Positions 56,294 through 64,000 of a stretch of 64,000 bases of DNA are shown piece by piece. The notes under the pieces are model-generated. The model had not been told where the DNA came from. It saw only the letters and a list, made by a program, of their open reading frames with translations, and made no database searches. Both the position numbers and the translations under genes were made by a program. Source of the DNA: Rhodobacterales bacterium HKCCA1288 (lineage in GTDB: Bacteria; Pseudomonadota; Alphaproteobacteria; Rhodobacterales; Rhodobacteraceae); the NCBI GenBank assembly GCA_015693905.1, contig CP065161.1, forward strand, positions 496,001 through 560,000, written 5' to 3'. How positions within the stretch are numbered: position 1 is the first letter of the stretch; each line of letters starts with the position of its first letter.

Positions 56294-57286
56294 GTGACCC
56301 AAGCCCCGTTTCCCCTCGCCCGTCATCGCCGCACCCGCGCAAGCGCCGCTTTGCGCAATCTGACCCGCGAGGTGGAATTAAGCGTCAATGATCTCATTTG
56401 GCCCGTGTTTTTGCGCGATGGCGAAGGGGTTTGCGAACCTGTCGCCTCCATGCCTGGGGTCAATCGTTTGTCGCTTGATTTGGTGGTCAAAGCCGCGCAG
56501 GAGGCCGAGGCGCTTGGCATTCCCGCGATCTGCCTGTTCCCCTATACAGATCCCGCGCTGAAAACCGAGGACTGCGCCGAGGCGTGGAACCCTAAAAACC
56601 TGACCAATCGCGCGATTGCCGCCATTAAAAAGGCCGCCCCGAATATTGCGGTCATGACCGATATTGCCCTCGATCCTTATAATATCAAAGGGCATGACGG
56701 CTATGTGCGCAATGGTGAAATCATCAATGACGAAACCGTTGAGGCATTGGTGAAAATGGCATTGGCGCAGGCCGAGGCAGGCGCAGATATCTTGGGGCCA
56801 TCGGATATGATGGATGGCCGCACCCGCGCCATTCGCAGCGCGCTTGAAGGGGCAAACCACCGCAATGTGACGATTATGTCCTATGCGGCAAAATTCGCCT
56901 CAAGCTATTACGGGCCATTTCGTGATGCGGTAGGTGCGTCTGGTGCGCTGAAAGGTGATAAAAAAACCTATCAAATTGATCCCGCCAATCGCAACGAGGC
57001 CTTGGCCTGCGTTGAGCGCGATTTGATGGAAGGGGCGGATATGGTTATGGTGAAACCAGGCCAGCCCTATCTCGACATTGTGCGCGCGGTCAAAGACCGC
57101 TTTGGCGCGCCGACCTATGCCTATCAGGTCTCAGGCGAATACGCGATGATCGAGGCTGCCGCAGCTAACGGGTGGATTGACGGCGAGAAAGTCATGCTTG
57201 AAAGCCTGATGTGTTTCCGCCGCGCGGGCTGTGATGGTGTGTTGACCTATTTCGCCCCAAGGGTTGCGGCCATCCTACAGGGCTAG
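56294..57286 (+). CDS. hemB: Porphobilinogen synthase (delta-aminolevulinate dehydratase)
   Basis: Joins two 5-aminolevulinate molecules to porphobilinogen, the shared step to haem, cobalamin and bacteriochlorophyll. It has 330 residues. Schiff-base lysines are Lys200 (SYAAKFASSYYGPFR) and Lys254 (VMVKPGQPYLD). DIALDPYNIKGHDG replaces the cysteine-rich zinc site, so the enzyme is of the zinc-independent type. The GTG start at 56294 has AAGGAG six bases before it; an upstream ATG at 56177 adds 39 residues unlike the family. Confidence 0.95.
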   Translation: MTQAPFPLARHRRTRASAALRNLTREVELSVNDLIWPVFLRDGEGVCEPVASMPGVNRLSLDLVVKAAQEAEALGIPAICLFPYTDPALKTEDCAEAWNPKNLTNRAIAAIKKAAPNIAVMTDIALDPYNIKGHDGYVRNGEIINDETVEALVKMALAQAEAGADILGPSDMMDGRTRAIRSALEGANHRNVTIMSYAAKFASSYYGPFRDAVGASGALKGDKKTYQIDPANRNEALACVERDLMEGADMVMVKPGQPYLDIVRAVKDRFGAPTYAYQVSGEYAMIEAAAANGWIDGEKVMLESLMCFRRAGCDGVLTYFAPRVAAILQG

Positions 57287-57400
57287 GCAAAAACACCTCA
57301 AACCTGCGTCAATTGATAAAATTGCGCCGCTTTGGTCATGACAAACCACGCGCGACCCCGTAAAAGATAGGCAGAGACATTACAGGGAATGAGGTCACAT

Positions 57401-57988
57401 ATGAGCAGTGAAACAAAAACATCTCATTCGCCCCAAATTTTGACCCGCCGCAATTTCGTGCTTGGCGGGTCGGCGGTGCCGCTCTTGGCGGCCTGCGGCA
57501 ATGGGGTGAATTCGCAAGCCTCGCAGCGTCTGGATGCACGCGTGGACAGCGCGCAGGAATTCATGTTCCAAGAAGTTCCAGGAACAGAAGAACTGGCCTA
57601 TAACGCGGCTGGTGTTCTGATCATGCCATTGGTCACCGAGGCTGGCTTTGGCTTTGGCGCATCTTATGGGCGCGGCGCATTGCGTATCAATGGCGCAACA
57701 GTTGATTATTACAACGCAATCAGCGGATCTTTCGGATTTCAAATCGGTGCGCAGCAATATGCACATGCGCTGTTTTTCATGACTGAGGAGGCGCTTAGTT
57801 CGTTCCGTGGCTCGCCGGGTTGGGCGGTTGGTGCCGATGTACGCTATGCCTTTAACGCAAGCGGTGCATCTTTGGGCATCGACAGCAACACCCTGACAAA
57901 TCCCGTGATTGCGGTGGTGTTTGGTCAGGCGGGGCTGATTGCGGGCGCCACGCTTGAAGGCACGCGCTACTCGCGCATCATCCCGTAA
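57401..57988 (+). CDS. SYLF-domain (Ysc84-type) lipoprotein
   Basis: A 195-residue protein with a twin-arginine-like start TRRNFVLGGSAVPLLAACGN, where LAAC is a lipobox (Cys about residue 32). The remainder is a SYLF/DUF500 lipid-binding domain: GVLIMPLVTEAGFGFGASYGRG in two parts, VDYYNAISGSFGFQIGAQQY, and FFMTEEALSSFRGS. Its physiological role is unknown. ATG 57401 follows GAGG; an ATG 12 bases upstream is also in frame. The acylase gene begins 11 bases after its stop. Confidence 0.82.
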   Translation: MSSETKTSHSPQILTRRNFVLGGSAVPLLAACGNGVNSQASQRLDARVDSAQEFMFQEVPGTEELAYNAAGVLIMPLVTEAGFGFGASYGRGALRINGATVDYYNAISGSFGFQIGAQQYAHALFFMTEEALSSFRGSPGWAVGADVRYAFNASGASLGIDSNTLTNPVIAVVFGQAGLIAGATLEGTRYSRIIP

Positions 57989-57999
57989 CTGACAGGGCA

Positions 58000-60474
58000 A
58001 TGGGGTCGCTGCTGCGTTGGTTTGTGCGGATCACCTCAGTGGTGATCTTTGTGGTTGTGGTTGCAACCACGATTGCCTATTGGTTTGCCGCGCGATCCCT
58101 GCCCCAGTATAACGCCACATGGCGTATGGCAGGCTTGGAAAACGGCGCCGAGATTGTGCGCGCGCAAGGGGCAATCCCGCATATTTTTGGGACGACTGAC
58201 CAAGATGTGTTCTACGGCCTTGGCGTTGCGCATGCCCAAGACAGGCTGTGGCAGATGTTGGTTTTGCGCCGCACGGCACAAGGCCGCCTTTCTGAAATAT
58301 TCGGAGACCGCAGCCTACGCAGCGATGACCTTATGCGCCGCCTTGATCTCGAGGCCTATGCGGAAGCATCCTATGCCAATTACTCGGCCGCCGCCCGCAA
58401 CGATCTCGAGGCCTATGCCGCAGGGGTCAATGGGTGGTTGGATCAAATCGCGCGCGAGGCCTTAGGGCGTGGTGCGCCCGAATTGTTCTTGTTTGAACCC
58501 GATATCGCCCCATGGCGACCGCAAGACAGTATCGCAATCTCAATGTTGATGGCCCTCACCTTGAGTGACCAAGCGCAAAGCGATGTCTTGCGGGCCCGCG
58601 CGATTTTGGCCCTAGATCGCCCTGAACGCATTCGAGATTTGCTGCCCGATGCCCCGGGTGCGGGCATCGCGGCGCTGCCGCAATATGCAAGCCTATTCAA
58701 CGCCGATCCCAGTGATTTTGCTGAAATCACAACCACGCCCCGCATTGAGGACCCGCTCTATCCTGTGGCGCCCCGCGGCCTTGCGGGGGCGTCCAACGCA
58801 TGGGCCGCAGCCCCATTTCGCGCGACAAGCGGCGCGACCCTTCTGGCCAATGACCCCCATTTGGGTTTAAGCGCCCCATCGATTTGGTATCTGGCGCGGC
58901 TTGAACTGGCCTCAGGCGGGGTAATTGGGGCGACCATTCCTGGCATGCCCATCGTGGCCGTTGGGCGGTCTGATCGTTTGGCATGGGGCATGACCTCGGC
59001 CTATATCGATGATATGGATCTCTTCGTTGAAGAACTTGATCCAAACGATCCTACGCTTTACCGCGCGGGGGCGGAGTTTATCCCCTTTGAAACGCGCCAA
59101 GAGATTATTCAGGTCGCCGATAGTGCGCCTGTAACCATCACTCTGCGCAACAGCCGAAATGGCCCCGTTATCCCTGCGACCCATTGGGATTTGGGCACGG
59201 TCACGCCTGAAAACCATGTCATGGCTTTGGCATGGACGGCGCTCAACCCCCGCAATACCAGTTTGCAAGCGGGGCTTGCCTTGATGCGTGCGCAATCCGT
59301 GGATGCAGCCATTCGCGCCACGCGCGCTCATATCGCGCCCTCGCAAAACCTGACTTTGGCCGATAGTGCAGGCAATATCGCGCTGCAGGTCATTGGCCGC
59401 CAACCCCGCCGCAATCCTGAGATGATTGGTCAGGGGCGCATCCCTGCGCAAGGATGGCTTGACCAGAACCGATGGCGCGGCATGATGCCCGCTGAGGCCA
59501 ATCCAAGCTTTGTGAACCCAGAGGGCGGGATCGTTGGCAACACCAATAACAAAACGATAGATCGCGCCTTTCCAGATCATTTGAGCTATAATTGGGGCGA
59601 TACGCAGCGCGTGTTGCGCTGGCAGCGGTTGATGCAAATGCGCGAAGTGCATACGCGCGATAGTTTCATCGAAGCGCAGCTTGATCCCGTCTCTGCTGCG
59701 GCTGTGAATATTCTGCCTTTGGTTGGGGCGGAGTTGTGGTTCACAAGCACAACCGCCCCCGAAGGCACGCCCGAACGGATGCGCGCCCGCGCCTTGGAGC
59801 GTTTGGCGGATTGGGACGGCAATATGAACGAGCATATGCCCGAGCCCTTGATCTACATCGCGTGGATGCGCGCGCTGCAACAGCGGCTGATCCGTGACGA
59901 TATCGGCCCCTTGGCTGATCAATTTTATGCGGTTGAACCAATTTTTATCGAGCGCGTGTTCCGTAACATCGATGGCGCAGCGGTCTGGTGTGATCTGCGA
60001 ACGACATCGCGCGTTGAGACCTGCCCCGAAATCGCAGAGGCCGCGCTTGACGATGCCTTGCTTGAATTGCGCGAGACATATGGCGCGAATTTGGACAGTT
60101 GGCGGTGGGGCGCGGCACATGAGGCGGTGCATCGTCATCCCGTCTTGGGCCAAACCGATCTTTTTTCGTGGATTGTAAACATCCGCCAATCCACATCGGG
60201 CGGGCCGCATAGCCTGATGCGCGGGGCTATTTCATGGGAGGGGAATGCGCCCTATGAAAATCGTCACGCGGCAGGCTATCGCGGGGTGTATGACTTTGCC
60301 GATCTCGACAGCAGTGTCTTTGTCATTTCCACGGGCCAATCAGGCCATCCGTTAAGCCGTCATTATGACGACTTATCTGAACTGTGGCGGCGCGGCGAAT
60401 ACCTTCCCATGAGCCTTGATCCAACCCTTGCGCGGGCCGGAAATCTTGGTATCACAACCTTGATCCCCCGCTAA
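58000..60474 (+). CDS. Penicillin acylase family N-terminal-nucleophile hydrolase
   Basis: A self-processing amidase of 824 residues. A hydrophobic N-terminal segment (about 10-30) anchors or exports it. The alpha chain holds IPHIFGTTDQDVFYGLGVAHAQDRLWQM in short blocks. The beta chain would begin at Ser265 in GLAGASNAWA, the autocatalytic nucleophile. ANDPHLGLSAPSIWY and VGNTNNKTI are further landmarks. Relatives cleave beta-lactams, acyl-homoserine lactones or other amides; the substrate cannot be read from sequence. Its stop overlaps that of hflX (CTAA). Confidence 0.9.
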   Translation: MGSLLRWFVRITSVVIFVVVVATTIAYWFAARSLPQYNATWRMAGLENGAEIVRAQGAIPHIFGTTDQDVFYGLGVAHAQDRLWQMLVLRRTAQGRLSEIFGDRSLRSDDLMRRLDLEAYAEASYANYSAAARNDLEAYAAGVNGWLDQIAREALGRGAPELFLFEPDIAPWRPQDSIAISMLMALTLSDQAQSDVLRARAILALDRPERIRDLLPDAPGAGIAALPQYASLFNADPSDFAEITTTPRIEDPLYPVAPRGLAGASNAWAAAPFRATSGATLLANDPHLGLSAPSIWYLARLELASGGVIGATIPGMPIVAVGRSDRLAWGMTSAYIDDMDLFVEELDPNDPTLYRAGAEFIPFETRQEIIQVADSAPVTITLRNSRNGPVIPATHWDLGTVTPENHVMALAWTALNPRNTSLQAGLALMRAQSVDAAIRATRAHIAPSQNLTLADSAGNIALQVIGRQPRRNPEMIGQGRIPAQGWLDQNRWRGMMPAEANPSFVNPEGGIVGNTNNKTIDRAFPDHLSYNWGDTQRVLRWQRLMQMREVHTRDSFIEAQLDPVSAAAVNILPLVGAELWFTSTTAPEGTPERMRARALERLADWDGNMNEHMPEPLIYIAWMRALQQRLIRDDIGPLADQFYAVEPIFIERVFRNIDGAAVWCDLRTTSRVETCPEIAEAALDDALLELRETYGANLDSWRWGAAHEAVHRHPVLGQTDLFSWIVNIRQSTSGGPHSLMRGAISWEGNAPYENRHAAGYRGVYDFADLDSSVFVISTGQSGHPLSRHYDDLSELWRRGEYLPMSLDPTLARAGNLGITTLIPR

Positions 60475-61769
60475 AGTTTTGAAAACCGCGCACTTTGGGT
60501 GGCAGTCCATTCGACTGTGAAATGCTGGCCCTGATCATCAACGTGCTCTTCGCGCACCACGCCCTGCTCAAACAGCCATGCACGCGCGCGGCCTGCGGAA
60601 TGGGGCAGATGCAGGGTTTCGGTGATCTTTGGCGGGGCCAGTTGCGCGGCAATCATGCGGTGCAGGTGATCTACCCCCTCGCCTGTCAATGCCGACATTG
60701 CGACAACATCAGTGCGCCGCGCGGCTAACACGCGCAAACTGTCCTGCGCCTCAGGGCTAAGTCGGTCGATCTTATTCCATACTTCGATCTGCGGCACATC
60801 CTTGGACACCCCCAATTGCTCAAGGATCAAATGCACTTCGGCGGCCTGTTCCTCGGTTTGCGGGTGCGAAATGTCGCGCATATGCAAAATAAGGTCAGCG
60901 TCCAAAACCTCCTCCAAGGTGGCGCGAAAGGCCGCCACCAATTGGGTCGGCAAATCCGAGATAAAGCCAACCGTATCGGACAAGATCACCTCTGACCCAT
61001 CAGCCAAATGAATGGCGCGCATGGTCGGATCAAGCGTGGCAAAAAGCATATCTTGCGCCAAAACATCCGCACCCGTTGCGCGATTGAACAGCGTGGATTT
61101 CCCCGCATTGGTATATCCCACCAAGGCCACAACGGGATAAGGCACTTTGGCGCGCGCCGCGCGATGCAAAGATCGAGTTTTGACCACCTTTTCTAATTGC
61201 CGCTTCAGGCGCACCATTTGCGCGTCAATGGCACGGCGGTCTGCCTCAATTTGGGTTTCGCCAGGACCGCCCACGAACCCCAAACCACCCCGCTGACGTT
61301 CAAGATGCGTCCATGCACGCACAAGGCGGGTGCGCTGATAGGATAGGGCCGCCAAATCGACCTGTAACACACCCTCGCGGGTGGCGGCGCGGGCTGCAAA
61401 AATCTCAAGGATCAGACCTGTGCGATCCAGCAGCTTGACCCCCCAATCCTTTTCCAAATTGCGCTGCTGCACGGGCGTCACTGCGCCATTGATCAAGACA
61501 AGACCCACATCATGGTCTTTGATTTGATCTTTCAATTCTGCCAATTTGCCCGTGCCAAACAAACGCCCCGGCTTAGCCGCCGGCAGCCGCACCACCTGAG
61601 ACAGGGCAACCTCAAGATCAGGCAGCGCCCTAGCAAGCGACACCGCCTCCTCAAGGGCTGCGGTGGGTTCGGGACGGTTTTTATCGCTCAGGATGTCAGG
61701 CTGGAGAACAAAGGCGCGCATATCCACGCCCTTGGTCAGACCTTCATCACGGCCCTTATTTGGCGTCAC
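60471..61769 (-). CDS. hflX: GTPase HflX
   Basis: A ribosome-splitting GTPase used in stress, 432 residues. The N-terminal HflX domain (about 20-190) has [13 protein letters not shown]. The G domain has [23 protein letters not shown] and WNKIDRL. A GTG start at 61769 overlaps the hfq stop (GTGA) and has GAAGG upstream, giving translational coupling; ATG 61721 is a later alternative. hfq-hflX is a widespread pair. Confidence 0.94.
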   Translation of the reverse strand: MTPNKGRDEGLTKGVDMRAFVLQPDILSDKNRPEPTAALEEAVSLARALPDLEVALSQVVRLPAAKPGRLFGTGKLAELKDQIKDHDVGLVLINGAVTPVQQRNLEKDWGVKLLDRTGLILEIFAARAATREGVLQVDLAALSYQRTRLVRAWTHLERQRGGLGFVGGPGETQIEADRRAIDAQMVRLKRQLEKVVKTRSLHRAARAKVPYPVVALVGYTNAGKSTLFNRATGADVLAQDMLFATLDPTMRAIHLADGSEVILSDTVGFISDLPTQLVAAFRATLEEVLDADLILHMRDISHPQTEEQAAEVHLILEQLGVSKDVPQIEVWNKIDRLSPEAQDSLRVLAARRTDVVAMSALTGEGVDHLHRMIAAQLAPPKITETLHLPHSAGRARAWLFEQGVVREEHVDDQGQHFTVEWTATQSARFSKL

Positions 61770-61999
61770 TCTTCGCCTTCATAGAGACTGATTGGTTGCG
61801 CGGGCATAATCGTGGAGATCGCATGCTTATAGACAAGCTGCGACTGGCCATCGCGGCGCAGAAGCACGCAGAAATTATCAAACCAAGTGATGACGCCTTG
61901 CAGCTTCACCCCGTTAATCAAGAAAATTGTCACAGGCACTTTTGCCTTGCGCACATGGTTCAGGAAAGAGTCCTGCAAGTTTGTTTTCGTGTCGGCCAT
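61766..61999 (-). CDS. hfq: RNA chaperone Hfq
   Basis: A hexameric RNA chaperone of 77 residues that pairs small RNAs with mRNAs. Sm1 motif [21 protein letters not shown] is followed by the Sm2 segment [12 protein letters not shown]. The C-terminal tail is very short, as in other alphaproteobacteria. It is upstream of hflX with a 4-base overlap. Its presence makes Hfq-dependent action of the two small transcripts in the window possible. Confidence 0.97.
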   Translation of the reverse strand: MADTKTNLQDSFLNHVRKAKVPVTIFLINGVKLQGVITWFDNFCVLLRRDGQSQLVYKHAISTIMPAQPISLYEGEE

Positions 62000-62131
62000 T
62001 TTAGTTTCGCCTTATCGTTGTGCTGTTTGGTTGGCTCCAAACACTGTCAGATTGCGTTAAGTATGAAGATAATTTTGGGAAAATTAAACCCCGATTCCAA
62101 ACTGCCAAAATAAAACGTGAAAAAATATATA

Positions 62132-63640
62132 TTAACCGCGCCAGAACCGTGGCGAGATCAATGCGACCAGCACCAATGTTTCCATCCGCCCCACAATCAT
62201 CGCAAAGGCCAGTAACATTTTGGCAAGGTCATTCAAACCCGTGAAGCTGATCGCCGTTTCCCCCCCAACAGCGGCCAAAGGCCCTGTAGTGGTGAGCGCA
62301 GAGATGGTCAAAATCATGGCTGTCTCAAAATCGAGGCCCGTGGCCGCCAAAAGACACATGAACAGCGCCATGGAGAGGGTCAAAAGCATGAAAAACACCC
62401 ATGCGATATAGGCCCCCTCACGGCGGATGCGCCGCCCCAAGCGGCCTGCGCCCGCGACCGAATGCGGGTGGATCAGTTTCTCGACTTCGCGCAACCCGTG
62501 CTTATAGAGCGCGTAAACCCGCAGCAATTTCACCCCGCCCGCCGTGGTCGCAACCCCACCCCCCATCAGGGCCAGACCGATCAACACCATGCCCGGCGCA
62601 TCGATGCCCGACCATTGGCTTGCAGCATCCCAGCCTTGGCTGACAAAGCCCGTGGTGGTCAGGAAAGAGGCCACGGTGAAAATGCCCCCCCATAGGGATG
62701 CCACTGCATCTGAAAACTGCGCTGTGTCCGTCTCAACGGCGCCAAACCAATGGCGCAGAAACAACAGCGCAGGCACGATCACAATCGCGGCCAAGGCCAG
62801 ACGCACTTCACGATCTTTTAACATGCGGCGCGGGTATTCGCGGTTCAACGCATGGGTGAAACTGCGGCGTGACAGGGCAAATATAAAGAAAATCAAAACC
62901 ATCGCCTCGGCCCCAACAGAGCCAATTTGACCATTCAAACTGATCCCGGATGTGGACAAGGTTGACATTGCATGGATCAGCGCGGCCAAGCTTTCCGACC
63001 CTGTGATCATCAGCAAAACCCACAAGATAATCGTCAAGGCGATATAGGTCGGGGCCAAGCGGCGTGCATGTTTGACAAGGCGCTGCTCTGGCGAAGCGGC
63101 GCGCATCTGCCCCGCTGATCGGGTCTGAAGCCCCTGCACCTGCGCCTCGGATGTCACCTCATAGCCGCCCAAATTCAGCGGTGCCAAAATCGCAATCGCA
63201 GAGAGCCAGATTAGGAAACCGCCAAACCACGCCACAGTCGCGCGCCACATCACCAACGGATCGCTGAGGCGTTCTGCATCAAAGAAGCTTGCGCCTGTCG
63301 TGGTCAGGCTCGAAACCATATCGATATAGCAGGTGAAAAAGCGGGCATCCTCCATGGCGGCATCCATAGGAAAGGCCAAGATCAGCGGCAAAAGCAGATA
63401 GGCCAAAAGCAAGGTGATCAGCTGTGTCCACCCCGTTTGCACCCGCGCGGAACTGGTGGTCACAAACCCAAGAAGCATTGCCAGAATGAAGAATAAAATT
63501 GCGCTGTAAAAGAAGACGCGGCTTGTTGGCATGTCGTCTTGCCCCAAAGCCACGATTGAGGGCAATAACATCGCCGCTGCTGAAATCCCGATGAGGACAA
63601 CGAACAGCGGCAGTTTAGCGATGCTTTGACCAATGCTCAT
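62132..63640 (-). CDS. trkH: Potassium uptake protein TrkH
   Basis: Membrane channel subunit of the Trk potassium system, 502 residues and about 10-12 helices. Selectivity-filter-type loops are seen at SLTTTGASFF, STLSTSGISL, SFLTTTGFVSQGW and SALTTTGPLAAVGG, each with the TTG/TSG pattern. ATG 63640 (MSIGQSIAKLP) was chosen; a GTG at 63664 is in frame within a 13-bp tandem repeat. trkA lies 36 bases upstream of that GTG. Confidence 0.93.
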   Translation of the reverse strand: MSIGQSIAKLPLFVVLIGISAAAMLLPSIVALGQDDMPTSRVFFYSAILFFILAMLLGFVTTSSARVQTGWTQLITLLLAYLLLPLILAFPMDAAMEDARFFTCYIDMVSSLTTTGASFFDAERLSDPLVMWRATVAWFGGFLIWLSAIAILAPLNLGGYEVTSEAQVQGLQTRSAGQMRAASPEQRLVKHARRLAPTYIALTIILWVLLMITGSESLAALIHAMSTLSTSGISLNGQIGSVGAEAMVLIFFIFALSRRSFTHALNREYPRRMLKDREVRLALAAIVIVPALLFLRHWFGAVETDTAQFSDAVASLWGGIFTVASFLTTTGFVSQGWDAASQWSGIDAPGMVLIGLALMGGGVATTAGGVKLLRVYALYKHGLREVEKLIHPHSVAGAGRLGRRIRREGAYIAWVFFMLLTLSMALFMCLLAATGLDFETAMILTISALTTTGPLAAVGGETAISFTGLNDLAKMLLAFAMIVGRMETLVLVALISPRFWRG

Positions 63641-63642
63641 AC

Positions 63643-63668
63643 TGACTTCACGGGCTGACTTCACGGGC
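63643..63668. repeat. 13-bp tandem duplication before trkH
   Basis: Two perfect copies of TGACTTCACGGGC (63643-63655 and 63656-63668), followed by a further partial TGACT. They lie in the ribosome-site region of trkH, where no good Shine-Dalgarno sequence is visible. Confidence 0.8.
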
Positions 63669-63700
63669 TGACTAGACGGGCGGGCCGCAGCGGCGGCTGC

Positions 63701-64000
63701 TTAAAAGAAATCGACCGAGACTTGTAACAAGGCCTCGACCGCAGGCACATCTTTCGACAAGGCGAACATCACGATAATATCGCCCTCATCCAAACGGGTC
63801 GAGCCTGCAGGGCGGATCACATCCCCCGCTTTCAACAGCGCCCCAACCAAAACGCCCTCGGGGAATTCGATATCGCGGATTTGCTTACCCGCAAGCGGCG
63901 AGGTCGACATTACTTCGGCCTCGATGATCTCGGCCTCGGCATCGCCAATTGAATAAACCCCTTGCACACGGCCATGGCGGATATGGCGCAGGATGCTCGA
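63701..64000 (-). CDS. trkA: Trk potassium system regulatory protein TrkA (C-terminal part)
   Basis: Cytosolic NAD-binding gating subunit of the Trk system. Only the last 99 residues are in the window; the N-terminus is beyond the right edge. The visible part is the TrkA-C domain (GDAEAEIIEAEVMSTSPLAG, then FPEGVLVGALLKAGDVIRP and LDEGDIIVMFAL). It is upstream of trkH on the same strand, which supports a trkA-trkH operon. Confidence 0.93.
   Translation of the reverse strand, partial: SSILRHIRHGRVQGVYSIGDAEAEIIEAEVMSTSPLAGKQIRDIEFPEGVLVGALLKAGDVIRPAGSTRLDEGDIIVMFALSKDVPAVEALLQVSVDFF

Noticed and set aside
58912-60210. Long minus-strand open frame (432 codons) opposite the penicillin-acylase gene
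   Set aside because: Antisense shadow of a conserved enzyme; rich in Arg, His and Pro, with no recognisable domain.

Overview
The window reads as chromosome of a photosynthetic alphaproteobacterium of the order Rhodobacterales (Roseobacter/Rhodobacter group). The evidence is a complete RcGTA-type gene transfer agent cluster ending next to cysE, the bacteriochlorophyll genes bchE and bchJ, TGT-N12-ACA (PpsR/CrtJ-type) and FNR-type operators, a DUF3333-type PstA, and the hfq-hflX order on one strand. The species cannot be named from the sequence alone. I see no insertion sequence, integrase, CRISPR array or rRNA.

Left part (1-8.2 kb): rpsF-rpsR-rplI (minus, cut at the left edge) diverges from a fatty-acid synthesis block, fabD-fabG-acpP-fabF, followed by mltG. 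bchE-bchJ faces mltG on the minus strand. Its upstream region holds a PpsR-type box overlapping an FnrL-type box.

GTA block (8.3-23.4 kb): g1 to g15 are all present in canonical order, including g3.5 and g10.1, followed by a DUF2793 protein. They encode packaging, capsid, short tail, baseplate and a cell-wall peptidase. Upstream of g1 there is a possible promoter and then a good intrinsic-terminator hairpin, which suggests a terminated leader. The g15 baseplate protein carries an inserted beta-rich module of about 135 residues.

Middle (23.5-41.5 kb): cysE and typA converge on a shared terminator. A tRNA-Ser(CGA) precedes rplU-rpmA-GNAT-obgE-proB-proA and a trans-sulfuration enzyme. Then comes a complete phosphate operon, phoR-pstSCAB-phoU-phoB, with a three-repeat Pho box before pstS.

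Right part (41.5-64 kb): a LuxR-type solo regulator is followed by a palindrome of lux-box layout, centred 42.5 bp before a predicted start site, and by a structured, terminated small transcript. This is the strongest candidate here for something undescribed. Beyond it lie rpsB-tsf, psuK-psuG, a DUF502 protein, an orphan YejA-like binding protein, a second terminated small transcript or leader before bdhA, frnE, an MFS exporter, mfd, hemB (with a PpsR-type box), a SYLF lipoprotein, a penicillin-acylase-family enzyme, hfq-hflX and trkH-trkA (cut at the right edge).
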